A DNA stretch of 13,987 bases from the NCBI GenBank assembly GCA_028293095.1, contig JAQGPK010000107.1, positions 1 through 13,987 on the forward strand. The letters run 5' to 3'. Positions within the stretch are counted from its first letter, which is position 1, and each line of letters starts with the position of its first letter. The notes under the pieces are model-generated. The model saw nothing but the letters and a program-made list of their open reading frames with translations, was not told where the DNA came from and ran no database searches. Source of the stretch: Chlamydiia bacterium. Its GTDB lineage: Bacteria; Chlamydiota; Chlamydiia; Chlamydiales; FEN-1388. Below, in pieces: positions 1 through 6,591 of this stretch. The position numbers and the translations under genes are program-made.

Positions 1-475
1 TGTATGATTTCTTTGCCTCTACATATTCTTTAAGAGCAAAATGGACATTTCCTAACTTGTTATGAAAAAAAGCATTCGTTGGTGCGAGCCTAATTGCTTC
101 CTTGTATGACTTCTTTGCCTCTGAGCACGTTTTCAGGTGATACTGGAAATTACCTAAGTTGCCATGGCAAAGTGCATTGATTGGATCAAGCTTGACTGCA
201 GTTTGATACCATATCTTTGCCTCATCATATCTTTTAAGAGTAAAATAGATATTTCCTAAATTAGAATGATATAGCGCGTTGGAAGGATCTAATTGGATTG
301 CTTTCTTGTACGATTTCTCTGCCTCTGGATACTCCTTAACTCGAAGATGGACATTTCCTAAATTACAATAGCAAAGCGCATTATCTGGGTCTAACTTGAC
401 TGCAGTTTGATATGATCTCTTTGCCTCTACGTATTCTTTAAGACGGAAGCAAATACTAGCTAAATGAAAATGAAA
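1..475 (-). repeat. 102-bp tandem repeats encoding TPR units, with 204-bp higher-order pattern
   Basis: This stretch encodes about four and a half consecutive 34-residue TPRs, so the DNA repeats every 102 bp. Some similarity goes beyond the TPR consensus. An 18-base block (CTTGACTGCAGTTTGATA) is identical at 191-208 and 395-412, exactly 204 bp apart, and a 25-base block at 11-35 recurs at 419-443 with one mismatch, 408 bp apart. Even-numbered units therefore resemble each other more than their neighbours, which points to duplication of two-repeat blocks. Confidence 0.85.
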
Positions 476-1537
476 CTCCACTTGATTTGGATTGAGCTCA
501 ATTGCCTTGAGCGCATATTTTTTGGCGTCTACATATTTTCCAATACCACCATAAAATACTCGTAACAGGTGATTCAATTGCTGTGGCGATGCGCTATATA
601 AACGACGCACATTAGTTACTATTTTTTTCTTTAGCTCAAATGCAAGAGAGGACTCTTTTACTACGATCGCATTCACAGCTTTTATATACGCATTCAAAGA
701 GGCGCTCTCTTTAGAAAAAGGGCCAATTTTTAAGTCCCAGTATTTACTTAAAAGTTGGGACTCTGAAAAGGAGAGCTTTCTACTGATAGTTGCATAATAT
801 TCTACAAAGCGTGTCAAAGTAGTCGCAAGCTCTTTTGGCAGCGTATCAAAGGATGTGACCGCCTGTTGAGCAAGTTTCAAGGCTACCCAGCTTTCGCAAC
901 TCTTTGCTAGCTCATCAAAGTCATACATATGGGCAAATTGCAATAACTGTATAACGGTCGTATCGCTAATTTTTTTAACGTACTGCTGATCATTTTTAAA
1001 AAATGCTATAATAACATCAAATACATCAAGAGACTCCAAACAGCTAAGATCTATAGTCGGAATAGACGTCTCACTCAACGGCTCTTGAATCATGCGAGAA
1101 AAAGAGTTACTTTTTACAACCACACTTTGTGCTATAATAGCTTCACGCCGCTCAGTTGCGCCATTTATAAAAAGCAAAACAGGCTGAAATTGAGAATCAA
1201 GCCAATTAAATTTTTGCATTGCAAGAGATTGAATTTCGTACACAAGGAGGAGGAGTTCTTGTTTTTTTTCAAAAGGTGCCTTTTCTTCTGTAGTTTTTAG
1301 CAGAATCCGAGAAAATGATTGATCAAAATGCATCCACTCAGCTGCTGTAAGCGCTCTTTTGGGCTTATAAACTACAGTATTAAAAATATCAGAGAGGCTA
1401 TTAACAAATGCTCTTTTGATTTTATTACTAATAGTATTATATTTATTTGCAATATCTGTTGTTATTTCCAATAAATTTTCAATACTTTTAATAGTGTTAT
1501 TTGTAACACAATTATATATATCTACTACGGAATGCAT
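1..1537 (-). CDS. BTB-like + TPR repeat protein (3'-truncated), putative host-directed effector
   Basis: The frame runs from ATG at 1537 to the window edge without a stop, giving 512 residues; the C-terminus is missing. Residues about 1-115 are helical and unassigned. Residues about 118-222 read like a degenerate BTB/POZ domain: a hydrophobic strand (VLLFING), a region resembling the BTB 'his-ala-val-leu' core, then helices LDVFDVIIAFF and VIQLLQFAHMYDFDELAKSC, matching the usual end of a BTB fold. From about residue 320 to the edge lie tandem 34-residue TPRs with LGN, EA, SY and LDP-NA signature positions. No signal peptide or membrane segment is visible. TPRs bind protein partners; BTB domains in eukaryotes act as Cullin-3 adaptors. 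BTB, F-box and TPR proteins are known to be expanded in amoeba-associated chlamydiae, so a secreted effector role is plausible but inferred. The TPR call is strong; the BTB call is moderate. Confidence 0.85.
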   Translation of the reverse strand, partial: MHSVVDIYNCVTNNTIKSIENLLEITTDIANKYNTISNKIKRAFVNSLSDIFNTVVYKPKRALTAAEWMHFDQSFSRILLKTTEEKAPFEKKQELLLLVYEIQSLAMQKFNWLDSQFQPVLLFINGATERREAIIAQSVVVKSNSFSRMIQEPLSETSIPTIDLSCLESLDVFDVIIAFFKNDQQYVKKISDTTVIQLLQFAHMYDFDELAKSCESWVALKLAQQAVTSFDTLPKELATTLTRFVEYYATISRKLSFSESQLLSKYWDLKIGPFSKESASLNAYIKAVNAIVVKESSLAFELKKKIVTNVRRLYSASPQQLNHLLRVFYGGIGKYVDAKKYALKAIELNPNQVEFHFHLASICFRLKEYVEAKRSYQTAVKLDPDNALCYCNLGNVHLRVKEYPEAEKSYKKAIQLDPSNALYHSNLGNIYFTLKRYDEAKIWYQTAVKLDPINALCHGNLGNFQYHLKTCSEAKKSYKEAIRLAPTNAFFHNKLGNVHFALKEYVEAKKSY

Positions 1538-1544
1538 AAAATTT

Positions 1545-1551
1545 CTCCTTT
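1545..1551 (-). promoter_or_regulatory. Shine-Dalgarno of the BTB-TPR gene
   Basis: The minus strand reads AAAGGAG, seven bases before the ATG at 1537. This is a near-perfect ribosome binding site and fixes the start of the BTB-TPR gene. Confidence 0.75.
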
Positions 1552-1582
1552 ATGGACAGTACTCCACCCACGACACACTGCC

Positions 1583-1610
1583 ATTATAGATCAGCCTTTA
1601 TTAACGATAA
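1583..1610 (-). promoter_or_regulatory. Candidate sigma-70-type promoter for the BTB-TPR gene
   Basis: On the minus strand there is a consensus -10 box TATAAT (1588 down to 1583). A weak -35 candidate TTATCG (1610 down to 1605) lies 16 bases upstream. It would start transcription near 1576 and give a leader of about 40 bases. The -10 match is good; the -35 is poor. Confidence 0.45.
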
Positions 1611-1979
1611 TTGTGAAACGAGATAAGGCTCCGCTTGCAATTGCAGGCGCTACTTGTACCTCAAATCGGTAATAATCTCAATTAGAGACGCTTATTTATA
1701 ATGAAGGGAGGGAAAGAGTTGCTAGTAGCTCACTATCTACACTTGTAACATACGTCAAACCTAAAAAGTAAGTTTTTTAATGATGTAAGCTCCCTAAGGG
1801 ATCGCTTGCTAAGATGCTCACATTGTATTAAACATAAATCTTGTAAGTCTTGCAACCTTCATTGCTTGAAAGGGTAGATACAATTACACAAGGAAATCGG
1901 CCACAAAGTGAGAAAATTTTGAGAGGCATGCTGCATTTTTTACAAAAATCATTGCAAGTTAACATCAAATGCATAGCGG

Positions 1980-1994
1980 AAAACGTGCTCACGT
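1980..1994 (-). terminator. Weak candidate terminator of the yicC-metG operon
   Basis: On the minus strand the sequence ACGTGAGCACGT can form a short stem (4-5 bp), followed directly by TTTT, about 65 bases after the metG stop. The stem is short for a Rho-independent terminator, so this is only a candidate. Confidence 0.25.
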
Positions 1995-2057
1995 CTTACT
2001 AGTAAATGACATTCTCAGAGAAATACAACTGCGTACTCAATCCGTTATCCGAGTGAC

Positions 2058-4085
2058 TTAAGCAATAGAGGTTCCAGGCGGAAGCTGAGGAAGCTCTAGA
2101 AGCTGCATGACATCCCCTGAAGAGGCAGCCAGGACCATCCCTTGACTTTCAACACCCATCAGAGTTGCAGGCTGCAAGTTCGCAACAATCACCACCTGTT
2201 TACCAATGATCTCATCAGGCTGAAAATTGGCTCCAATACCAGCAACAATTGTGCGCTCCCCGTTTCCTGTATCTACTTTTAAGCGCAGAAGCTTTTTACT
2301 TTTAGGAACTCGCTCAGCAGAAATGATCTTTGCAATACGAAGATCGAGCTTACGAACATCATCAATAGATATCTCAGGCTTTGCGTCAGCTATCACAACT
2401 GGCTTTACTGGCGTCGAGCTTTTAAGTTTGAGAACCTCGGCCTCAATTTCTGTATCTTCAATTTTACGGAAAATTGTCTTTGGCTCAGAGATCACCATAT
2501 GATCAACTGGCATGGCGATCACTTCCTGCCAATTTTGAGCTGCAAGCACGCCTTTTCCGCCAATCATCTGCCATATCTGCTGCGAGCCTTCTGGAATAAC
2601 AGGAGATGAGGTCAAAGCAAGCAGTTTGACACATTCAAGACAGCAAGCAAGTGTCGTCTCCATTATGGGCCGTGTTGCCTCAGCCTTTGCATCTTGCCAC
2701 GGTTTTTTTTGATCAAAATAGACATTTCCTGTTTGCGCCAGCTCCATAAAAAGCTGCGCTGCGCGCCTCACCTTAAAGGCATCATAACTCTCTCTAATTT
2801 CTGTAGTCAAACGCTGCATGGCATCTAAAAATTTCTGATCAACCTCTTGAAGCGCGCCCTTTTGAGGAAGCTTGTCTCCAAGATTATTTTTTAAAAAAAC
2901 GAGAGTGCGGTGGATGAAATTACCAAATTTACCGACAAGCTCGCTATTACACTTGAGCTGAAAGTCTTTCCAGGTGAATTCAGAGTCTGAAGTTTCAGGA
3001 GCATTCGAGGCGATCGCATAACGAATCTGATCCGCTGAATAGCGCGTTAAAAAATCCTCTGTATCGATATACCAATTGTCAGATTTACTAAACTGTTTGC
3101 CTTCAAGGTTATAAAATTCATTCGCAGGAAGCTCATCAACAAGTTTGTAGGGCATATTTTGCCCCATTGTCATTGCTGGAAAAATAACTGCATGAAAAGG
3201 AATATTGTCTTTTCCAATAAAGTTCACAAGCTTGGTTTCAGGATCCAACCAGTAGTCTTTCCAGCGATCAGGCGCGCCTTTAAGCGTTGCCCACTCTTTC
3301 GTTGCTGAAATATAGCCAATCGGAGCATCAAACCAGACATATAGCACCTTGCCTGTACCATCTGGAAGTGGGACTGGAATACCCCAAGAGGTATCTCTTG
3401 TAATAGCACGGGGTCTAAGCTCCTGAATATAGCTCTTAATAAAATTCACCACATTTGGCTTCCACGATTTTGTTTCGAGCCATTTTGTAAGCTTTTCTTT
3501 AAAGAGATCAAGTTGAAGATACCAGTGGGTTGTTTTCTTGAGTGTGAGAGGCGAATTACTGAGTTTTGAGCGCGGGTTTTTAAGATCTGTAGCTTCATAA
3601 CTTGCCCCACATTTAGTGCACTCATCTCCACGGGCTGCTTCATAACCACAACGTGGACAAGTGCCCACGACATAGCGATCTGCTAAAAATTTGTCATCTT
3701 TCTCGGAATAGAGCTGCTCCGATTCTTTCTGTTCGATAAAGCCATTTGCTAGTAGATCCTGAAAATATTGATAGGTTGCTTCTACATGACCTTTCCAGGT
3801 CGTTCGAGAATAGTGATCGAAGGAAATGGCAAGCTTTTCAAAGAGCTGTTTATTCACTGTATGAAAAATATCAACATGCTCTTGAGGCGATCGTTTAGCA
3901 AGTTCTGCACTTAGGGAAATAGCAATACCATACTCATCAGATCCAGAAATAAAGAGCACATCATTGCCTTGAAGACGTTGGAAGCGAGCGTAGCAATCTG
4001 CAGGCAAGTAGGCCCCTGCTAAGTGACCAAAGTGGATCGGACCATTGGCATAGGGAAGAGCAGATGTAATAAGAATTTTTTTCAT
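2058..4085 (-). CDS. metG: Methionyl-tRNA synthetase with C-terminal tRNA-binding domain
   Basis: This cytosolic class I enzyme charges tRNA-Met (elongator and initiator) with methionine using ATP. The 675-residue protein shows the class I signature HFGH at residues 18-21 and the KFSKS-type signature FSKS at 332-335. A zinc knuckle with C143, C146, C156 and C159 (CPRC...CTKC) marks the MetG1 type. WFDAPIGY near 251-258 is typical of the active site. Residues about 575-675 (DVRKLDLRIAKI..., ending with GMVLAAS) form the EMAP II/Trbp111-like tRNA-binding and dimerisation domain found in long bacterial MetRS. From memory, Chlamydia MetRS is about 550 residues and lacks this tail, so the appended domain would set this lineage apart. 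It is the last gene of the operon; its ATG overlaps the preceding stop as ATGA, which suggests translational coupling. Confidence 0.97.
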   Translation of the reverse strand: MKKILITSALPYANGPIHFGHLAGAYLPADCYARFQRLQGNDVLFISGSDEYGIAISLSAELAKRSPQEHVDIFHTVNKQLFEKLAISFDHYSRTTWKGHVEATYQYFQDLLANGFIEQKESEQLYSEKDDKFLADRYVVGTCPRCGYEAARGDECTKCGASYEATDLKNPRSKLSNSPLTLKKTTHWYLQLDLFKEKLTKWLETKSWKPNVVNFIKSYIQELRPRAITRDTSWGIPVPLPDGTGKVLYVWFDAPIGYISATKEWATLKGAPDRWKDYWLDPETKLVNFIGKDNIPFHAVIFPAMTMGQNMPYKLVDELPANEFYNLEGKQFSKSDNWYIDTEDFLTRYSADQIRYAIASNAPETSDSEFTWKDFQLKCNSELVGKFGNFIHRTLVFLKNNLGDKLPQKGALQEVDQKFLDAMQRLTTEIRESYDAFKVRRAAQLFMELAQTGNVYFDQKKPWQDAKAEATRPIMETTLACCLECVKLLALTSSPVIPEGSQQIWQMIGGKGVLAAQNWQEVIAMPVDHMVISEPKTIFRKIEDTEIEAEVLKLKSSTPVKPVVIADAKPEISIDDVRKLDLRIAKIISAERVPKSKKLLRLKVDTGNGERTIVAGIGANFQPDEIIGKQVVIVANLQPATLMGVESQGMVLAASSGDVMQLLELPQLPPGTSIA

Positions 4086-4705
4086 AGTGTATCTTCAATG
4101 GTTTCGTAATCTGGTTTTTGAACAATAAGAACTTCAAAATAGGTTCCGGGTACCACTTTCCAGCCGAGCAATACCTTTTTAGCGGCATATACATACAATG
4201 GGCCTGGTTTTTGCATGGCATAGTGAGCATTGATACTTTCAGGCTGGGGATTTGGACTGGAAACTTCAGTTTGAAAACCTGCAAGAGAGCGATGGCAAAG
4301 CTTAATAACTCCCCTCTGCATATCGGGTAAACTACCCCAAGAGATCCAGCTACCTGGATAGCGCTCTTGCAAAAAATTCCAATTTAAATGGATGATTTCA
4401 CCACGCCGAACTGTATTGGGAAAAATCCTTCCAGTATCGCGACAGATGGAAGCCTTCGTATAATCAAATGGAGGATTTTCAGGCTGCTTTAATGATTTCA
4501 TGTACTCTTCTACTTGCCTGCCAATTGAAATAGGCATATCCGTACCAAGCATCATGGGCTGCTTTGTATAGGGGCTAAGAGCTCCCCGAGTCTTTGATAT
4601 CCATCTGCCATACCAAAGAAGAGCTCCTAATAGTCCAATAATAAAAATAAGCGAAAAAAAGAGAAGAGCAATTGCTTGCGCTCCTAAATTTCCTACATCA
4701 CTCAT
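4082..4705 (-). CDS. Small membrane-anchored protein of unknown function
   Basis: The product has about 207 residues. A strongly hydrophobic segment at residues about 10-33 (ALLFFSLIFIIGLLGALLW) is followed by a basic residue cluster. This fits a single N-terminal membrane anchor with a soluble domain of about 170 residues, whose side of the membrane I cannot settle. The soluble part is rich in Pro, Gly, Trp and Tyr (for example YPGSWISWGSLPD) and matches no family I recognise. The start is ambiguous: a GTG at 4708 shares its first base with the end of the TAG stop of the upstream gene, and an ATG follows at once at 4705; I prefer the ATG. The stop overlaps metG by four bases (ATGA). Its place between a polymerase-subunit-like gene and metG gives no specific clue to function. 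Confidence 0.85.
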   Translation of the reverse strand: MSDVGNLGAQAIALLFFSLIFIIGLLGALLWYGRWISKTRGALSPYTKQPMMLGTDMPISIGRQVEEYMKSLKQPENPPFDYTKASICRDTGRIFPNTVRRGEIIHLNWNFLQERYPGSWISWGSLPDMQRGVIKLCHRSLAGFQTEVSSPNPQPESINAHYAMQKPGPLYVYAAKKVLLGWKVVPGTYFEVLIVQKPDYETIEDTL

Positions 4706-4707
4706 CA

Positions 4708-5031
4708 CTACGCTTTGGCTTTCTTTTTACCTTTTGATTTTGCTACAGGCTCCAAGATCTCTTCTTCTTCGATATCATCAAGCACACCCATAACTTCAAT
4801 ACGATCGAATTGATCTTTATTATTTGCAATTTCTTCAAGAATGGCCGTCGCTAGATTCTCAGTATCAAACTCTGCATAGATATTGTCATTACCTGACTTA
4901 ATTTTATTCTCTGCAATTTTAATTGCATATAAAATTAAATCAAATTGACTCTTAAATCGCTTCTGTAAGAGCTCATTTGTTAAACAGTCTTTGTATTCCA
5001 ACGGTTTTCTCTTAATCAAAATATACCCCAC
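4708..5031 (-). CDS. rpoZ: RNA polymerase omega subunit-like protein
   Basis: The 107-residue protein carries LQKRFKSQFDLILYAIKIAENKI, which resembles the omega motif 'RF-LV--A--RA', followed by LATAILEEIA, resembling the 'AL-EI' helix. The tail is acidic (DDIEEEEILE) and then lysine-rich (KSKGKKKAKA). Omega helps assemble and stabilise RNA polymerase. Context supports the call: yicC-gmk-rpoZ order is conserved in many bacteria (yloC-gmk-rpoZ in Firmicutes, gmk-rpoZ in E. coli), and Chlamydia has an uncharacterised gene of this size between gmk and metG. Sequence similarity to classical omega is weak. The start is uncertain: GTG at 5031 has no clear ribosome site, while TTG at 5019 is preceded by GGGG at good spacing. 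It lies eight bases after the gmk stop. Confidence 0.65.
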   Translation of the reverse strand: MGYILIKRKPLEYKDCLTNELLQKRFKSQFDLILYAIKIAENKIKSGNDNIYAEFDTENLATAILEEIANNKDQFDRIEVMGVLDDIEEEEILEPVAKSKGKKKAKA

Positions 5032-5039
5032 GTAGTTAG

Positions 5040-5639
5040 TTACTTTTTTACTCTATGTTCTTCAGCTATCAAAATACTACGTAGTACCTGATAGGCTACC
5101 GACAAGTCATCATTAATGATGATGTAATCATATAAGTGGCTCAGCGCGAGCTCTTTTTCAGCTACCTGCAAACGCTCAGTAATCACCGCATCTTTTTCTG
5201 TTCCCCGCCCTACAAGTCTCTTTTTAAGCTCTTGAAGTGAGGGCGGCTGGATAAAAATAAAAGTAGCCTCGATCCTATTTTTAAGCTCTAAAGCTCCCTG
5301 TGTATCAATGACCAGAACTGCATGCTTGCCTTGGCTTTTGATTGTCTCTAAAGAGGCAAAGGAGGTTCCATACTGAAAGCCAAAAAGTGTGACATGCTCC
5401 AGGAATTTACCCTCTGCCACTTGCTTGTTAAACTCATCCTCACTTAGAAAATGATAATGAACTCCATTTACTTCCTGAGCTCTTGCCGGCCGTGTTGTTG
5501 AAGAGATGCTCTCTTTTACGCAATCAAACTCTTCTCTGAGCATATCTACAAGCGTTGTTTTTCCAGTACCAGCAGGAGCTGAAACTACAAATGTTAACCC
5601 ATAGGCAAGGGTACCTAATACACGCTGTTTATTCGACAT
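5040..5639 (-). CDS. gmk: Guanylate kinase
   Basis: The enzyme phosphorylates GMP to GDP with ATP in the cytosol and so links salvage or imported guanine nucleotides to GTP and dGTP. From the ATG at 5639 the protein has 199 residues, the usual size. The P-loop is SAPAGTGKTT (residues 20-29), the GMP-binding loop is STTRPARAQEVNGVHYHF, and the lid-type segment GRGTEKDAVITERLQVAEKEL follows. IDTQGA resembles the Gmk core strand that follows the GMP site. The ATG lies 11 bases inside the end of yicC, and the preceding AGGT is a weak ribosome site. An upstream in-frame TTG at 5684 would add 15 residues with no family match and was not chosen. The overlap suggests coupled translation with yicC. 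Confidence 0.96.
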   Translation of the reverse strand: MSNKQRVLGTLAYGLTFVVSAPAGTGKTTLVDMLREEFDCVKESISSTTRPARAQEVNGVHYHFLSEDEFNKQVAEGKFLEHVTLFGFQYGTSFASLETIKSQGKHAVLVIDTQGALELKNRIEATFIFIQPPSLQELKKRLVGRGTEKDAVITERLQVAEKELALSHLYDYIIINDDLSVAYQVLRSILIAEEHRVKK

Positions 5640-6507
5640 TCTGTACCTGCTCACGAATCTTTTCAATTTCGCTTTTAGCGGCAATCACAAGATGTGAAAT
5701 AGCCCCCTCTTGCGATTTTGATCCGATCGTATTGATCTCACGCTGCAGCTCTTGAAGGATAAATTCAAGGGTTTTGCCTTGAGACTCTTTTTGCGAAAGT
5801 ACTTCAAGAAAATGGTGCAAATGGAGTGTAAAACGTGAGATTTCCTCACTGATATCGCTTTTGTCAGCAACGAGTGCCACCTCTTTAGCAAGACGTTCGT
5901 CGAAGGAGGCTCCTTCTGTAAAAAGCTCTGTAAAAAGTGCTATCAGCTTTGCTCGATGGCGGAGAGGTGCGTCTGCAGATCTTAGCGCAATTTCTCGAAT
6001 CAACTGCTCTAAAAGTACAATTCTTTCTTTGAATTCAGCAGTAATGCGCTCCCCTTCTCGCTCTTTCATGAGAATCAGCGCCTTGCATGCCTCATCTAAT
6101 ACTTCTTCGAGTGACTGTTTAAAAGAGCTTTCTTTCGATACAATTGTCTCTACCTGCAAAATGCCACGTTCTTTCAAAATATGAGTAAGTATATCTGCAT
6201 TCGGAATAGCAAGTTCTTGAACAAGGCTTTGGATGGCTCCATGTAACTTTTTAGCCAGGGGTAGATTAACGCGCACATCAAACGCCTGCTCTGAAACAAA
6301 AGAGAGCTGTACATTGAGCGTAATATTTCCACGGGAAATACGCTGTGAAAGCATTTTTCGTAGTTCGATATCAAATGCATACAGCTCTGGAGGCAGCTTC
6401 ATTTGAATTTCAAGATATCGCTTATTCACAGATTGAAGCTCAATTGCCACTTCAACCTCAGGAAAAGACTTCTTTACGCGGCTATATGCCGTCATGCTAC
6501 GCAGCAT
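5629..6507 (-). CDS. yicC: YicC/YloC family endoribonuclease or RNase adaptor
   Basis: The 292-residue product begins MLRSMTAYSR, the hallmark start of the YicC family. It contains the family block ELQSVNKRYLEIQMKLP near residues 24-40 and ends with the conserved C-terminal region GKTLEFILQELQREINTIGSKS...SHLVIAAKSEIEKIREQVQN. Family members in E. coli and B. subtilis are reported to cleave RNA or to promote small-RNA decay with polynucleotide phosphorylase. The acidic and basic residues of the C-terminal DUF1732 region are kept. A TTG at 6528 would extend the frame by seven residues, but the family start at the 6507 ATG is preferred although its ribosome site is weak. It is the first gene of the operon and overlaps gmk by 11 bases. 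Confidence 0.93.
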   Translation of the reverse strand: MLRSMTAYSRVKKSFPEVEVAIELQSVNKRYLEIQMKLPPELYAFDIELRKMLSQRISRGNITLNVQLSFVSEQAFDVRVNLPLAKKLHGAIQSLVQELAIPNADILTHILKERGILQVETIVSKESSFKQSLEEVLDEACKALILMKEREGERITAEFKERIVLLEQLIREIALRSADAPLRHRAKLIALFTELFTEGASFDERLAKEVALVADKSDISEEISRFTLHLHHFLEVLSQKESQGKTLEFILQELQREINTIGSKSQEGAISHLVIAAKSEIEKIREQVQNVE

Positions 6508-6562
6508 ATTAAAAATTTGACCTAGCAAAAGTATGAAAAAAGTAGTATTCTAACATACAATT

Positions 6563-6591
6563 AGTATACATTCAATGGACATCTTAGTGAG
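6563..6591 (-). promoter_or_regulatory. Weak candidate promoter for the yicC-gmk-rpoZ-metG operon
   Basis: The 67-bp gap between divergent yicC and the 6575 gene must hold promoters for both. On the minus strand TATACT (6568 down to 6563) is a fair -10 box, with a poor -35 CTCACT 17 bases upstream. It would give a yicC leader of about 50 bases. I cannot point to a convincing plus-strand promoter. Confidence 0.25.

Larger units (their letters stand above)
1552..2057. other. Gene-poor intergenic region between metG and the BTB-TPR gene
   Basis: No open frame here looks like a protein on either strand; stops are frequent in all frames. It lies downstream of metG and upstream of the BTB-TPR gene, so it should hold the metG operon terminator and the BTB-TPR promoter. 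A near-perfect 18-base palindrome (CGCTTGCAATTGCAGGCG, 1632-1649) is the most structured element. The region could contain decayed coding sequence, but I recognise none. Confidence 0.5.

Noticed and set aside
1..475. Regular repeats that might suggest a CRISPR array or noncoding satellite
   Set aside because: The 102-bp period is in frame and encodes 34-residue TPRs without stops; there are no short repeats with unique spacers.
1085..1300. Plus-strand open frame of 71 codons
   Set aside because: It lies wholly inside the BTB-TPR coding frame on the minus strand, and its residue make-up is not protein-like.
1700..1751. Plus-strand TATAAT and GGGAGG followed by a 15-codon frame
   Set aside because: The peptide is too short and shows no conservation signal; the match is expected in an AT-rich gap.
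5640..5684. Upstream TTG start for gmk adding 15 residues
   Set aside because: The extension is basic, unlike guanylate kinase, and lies inside yicC; the ATG at 5639 gives the family's normal length.
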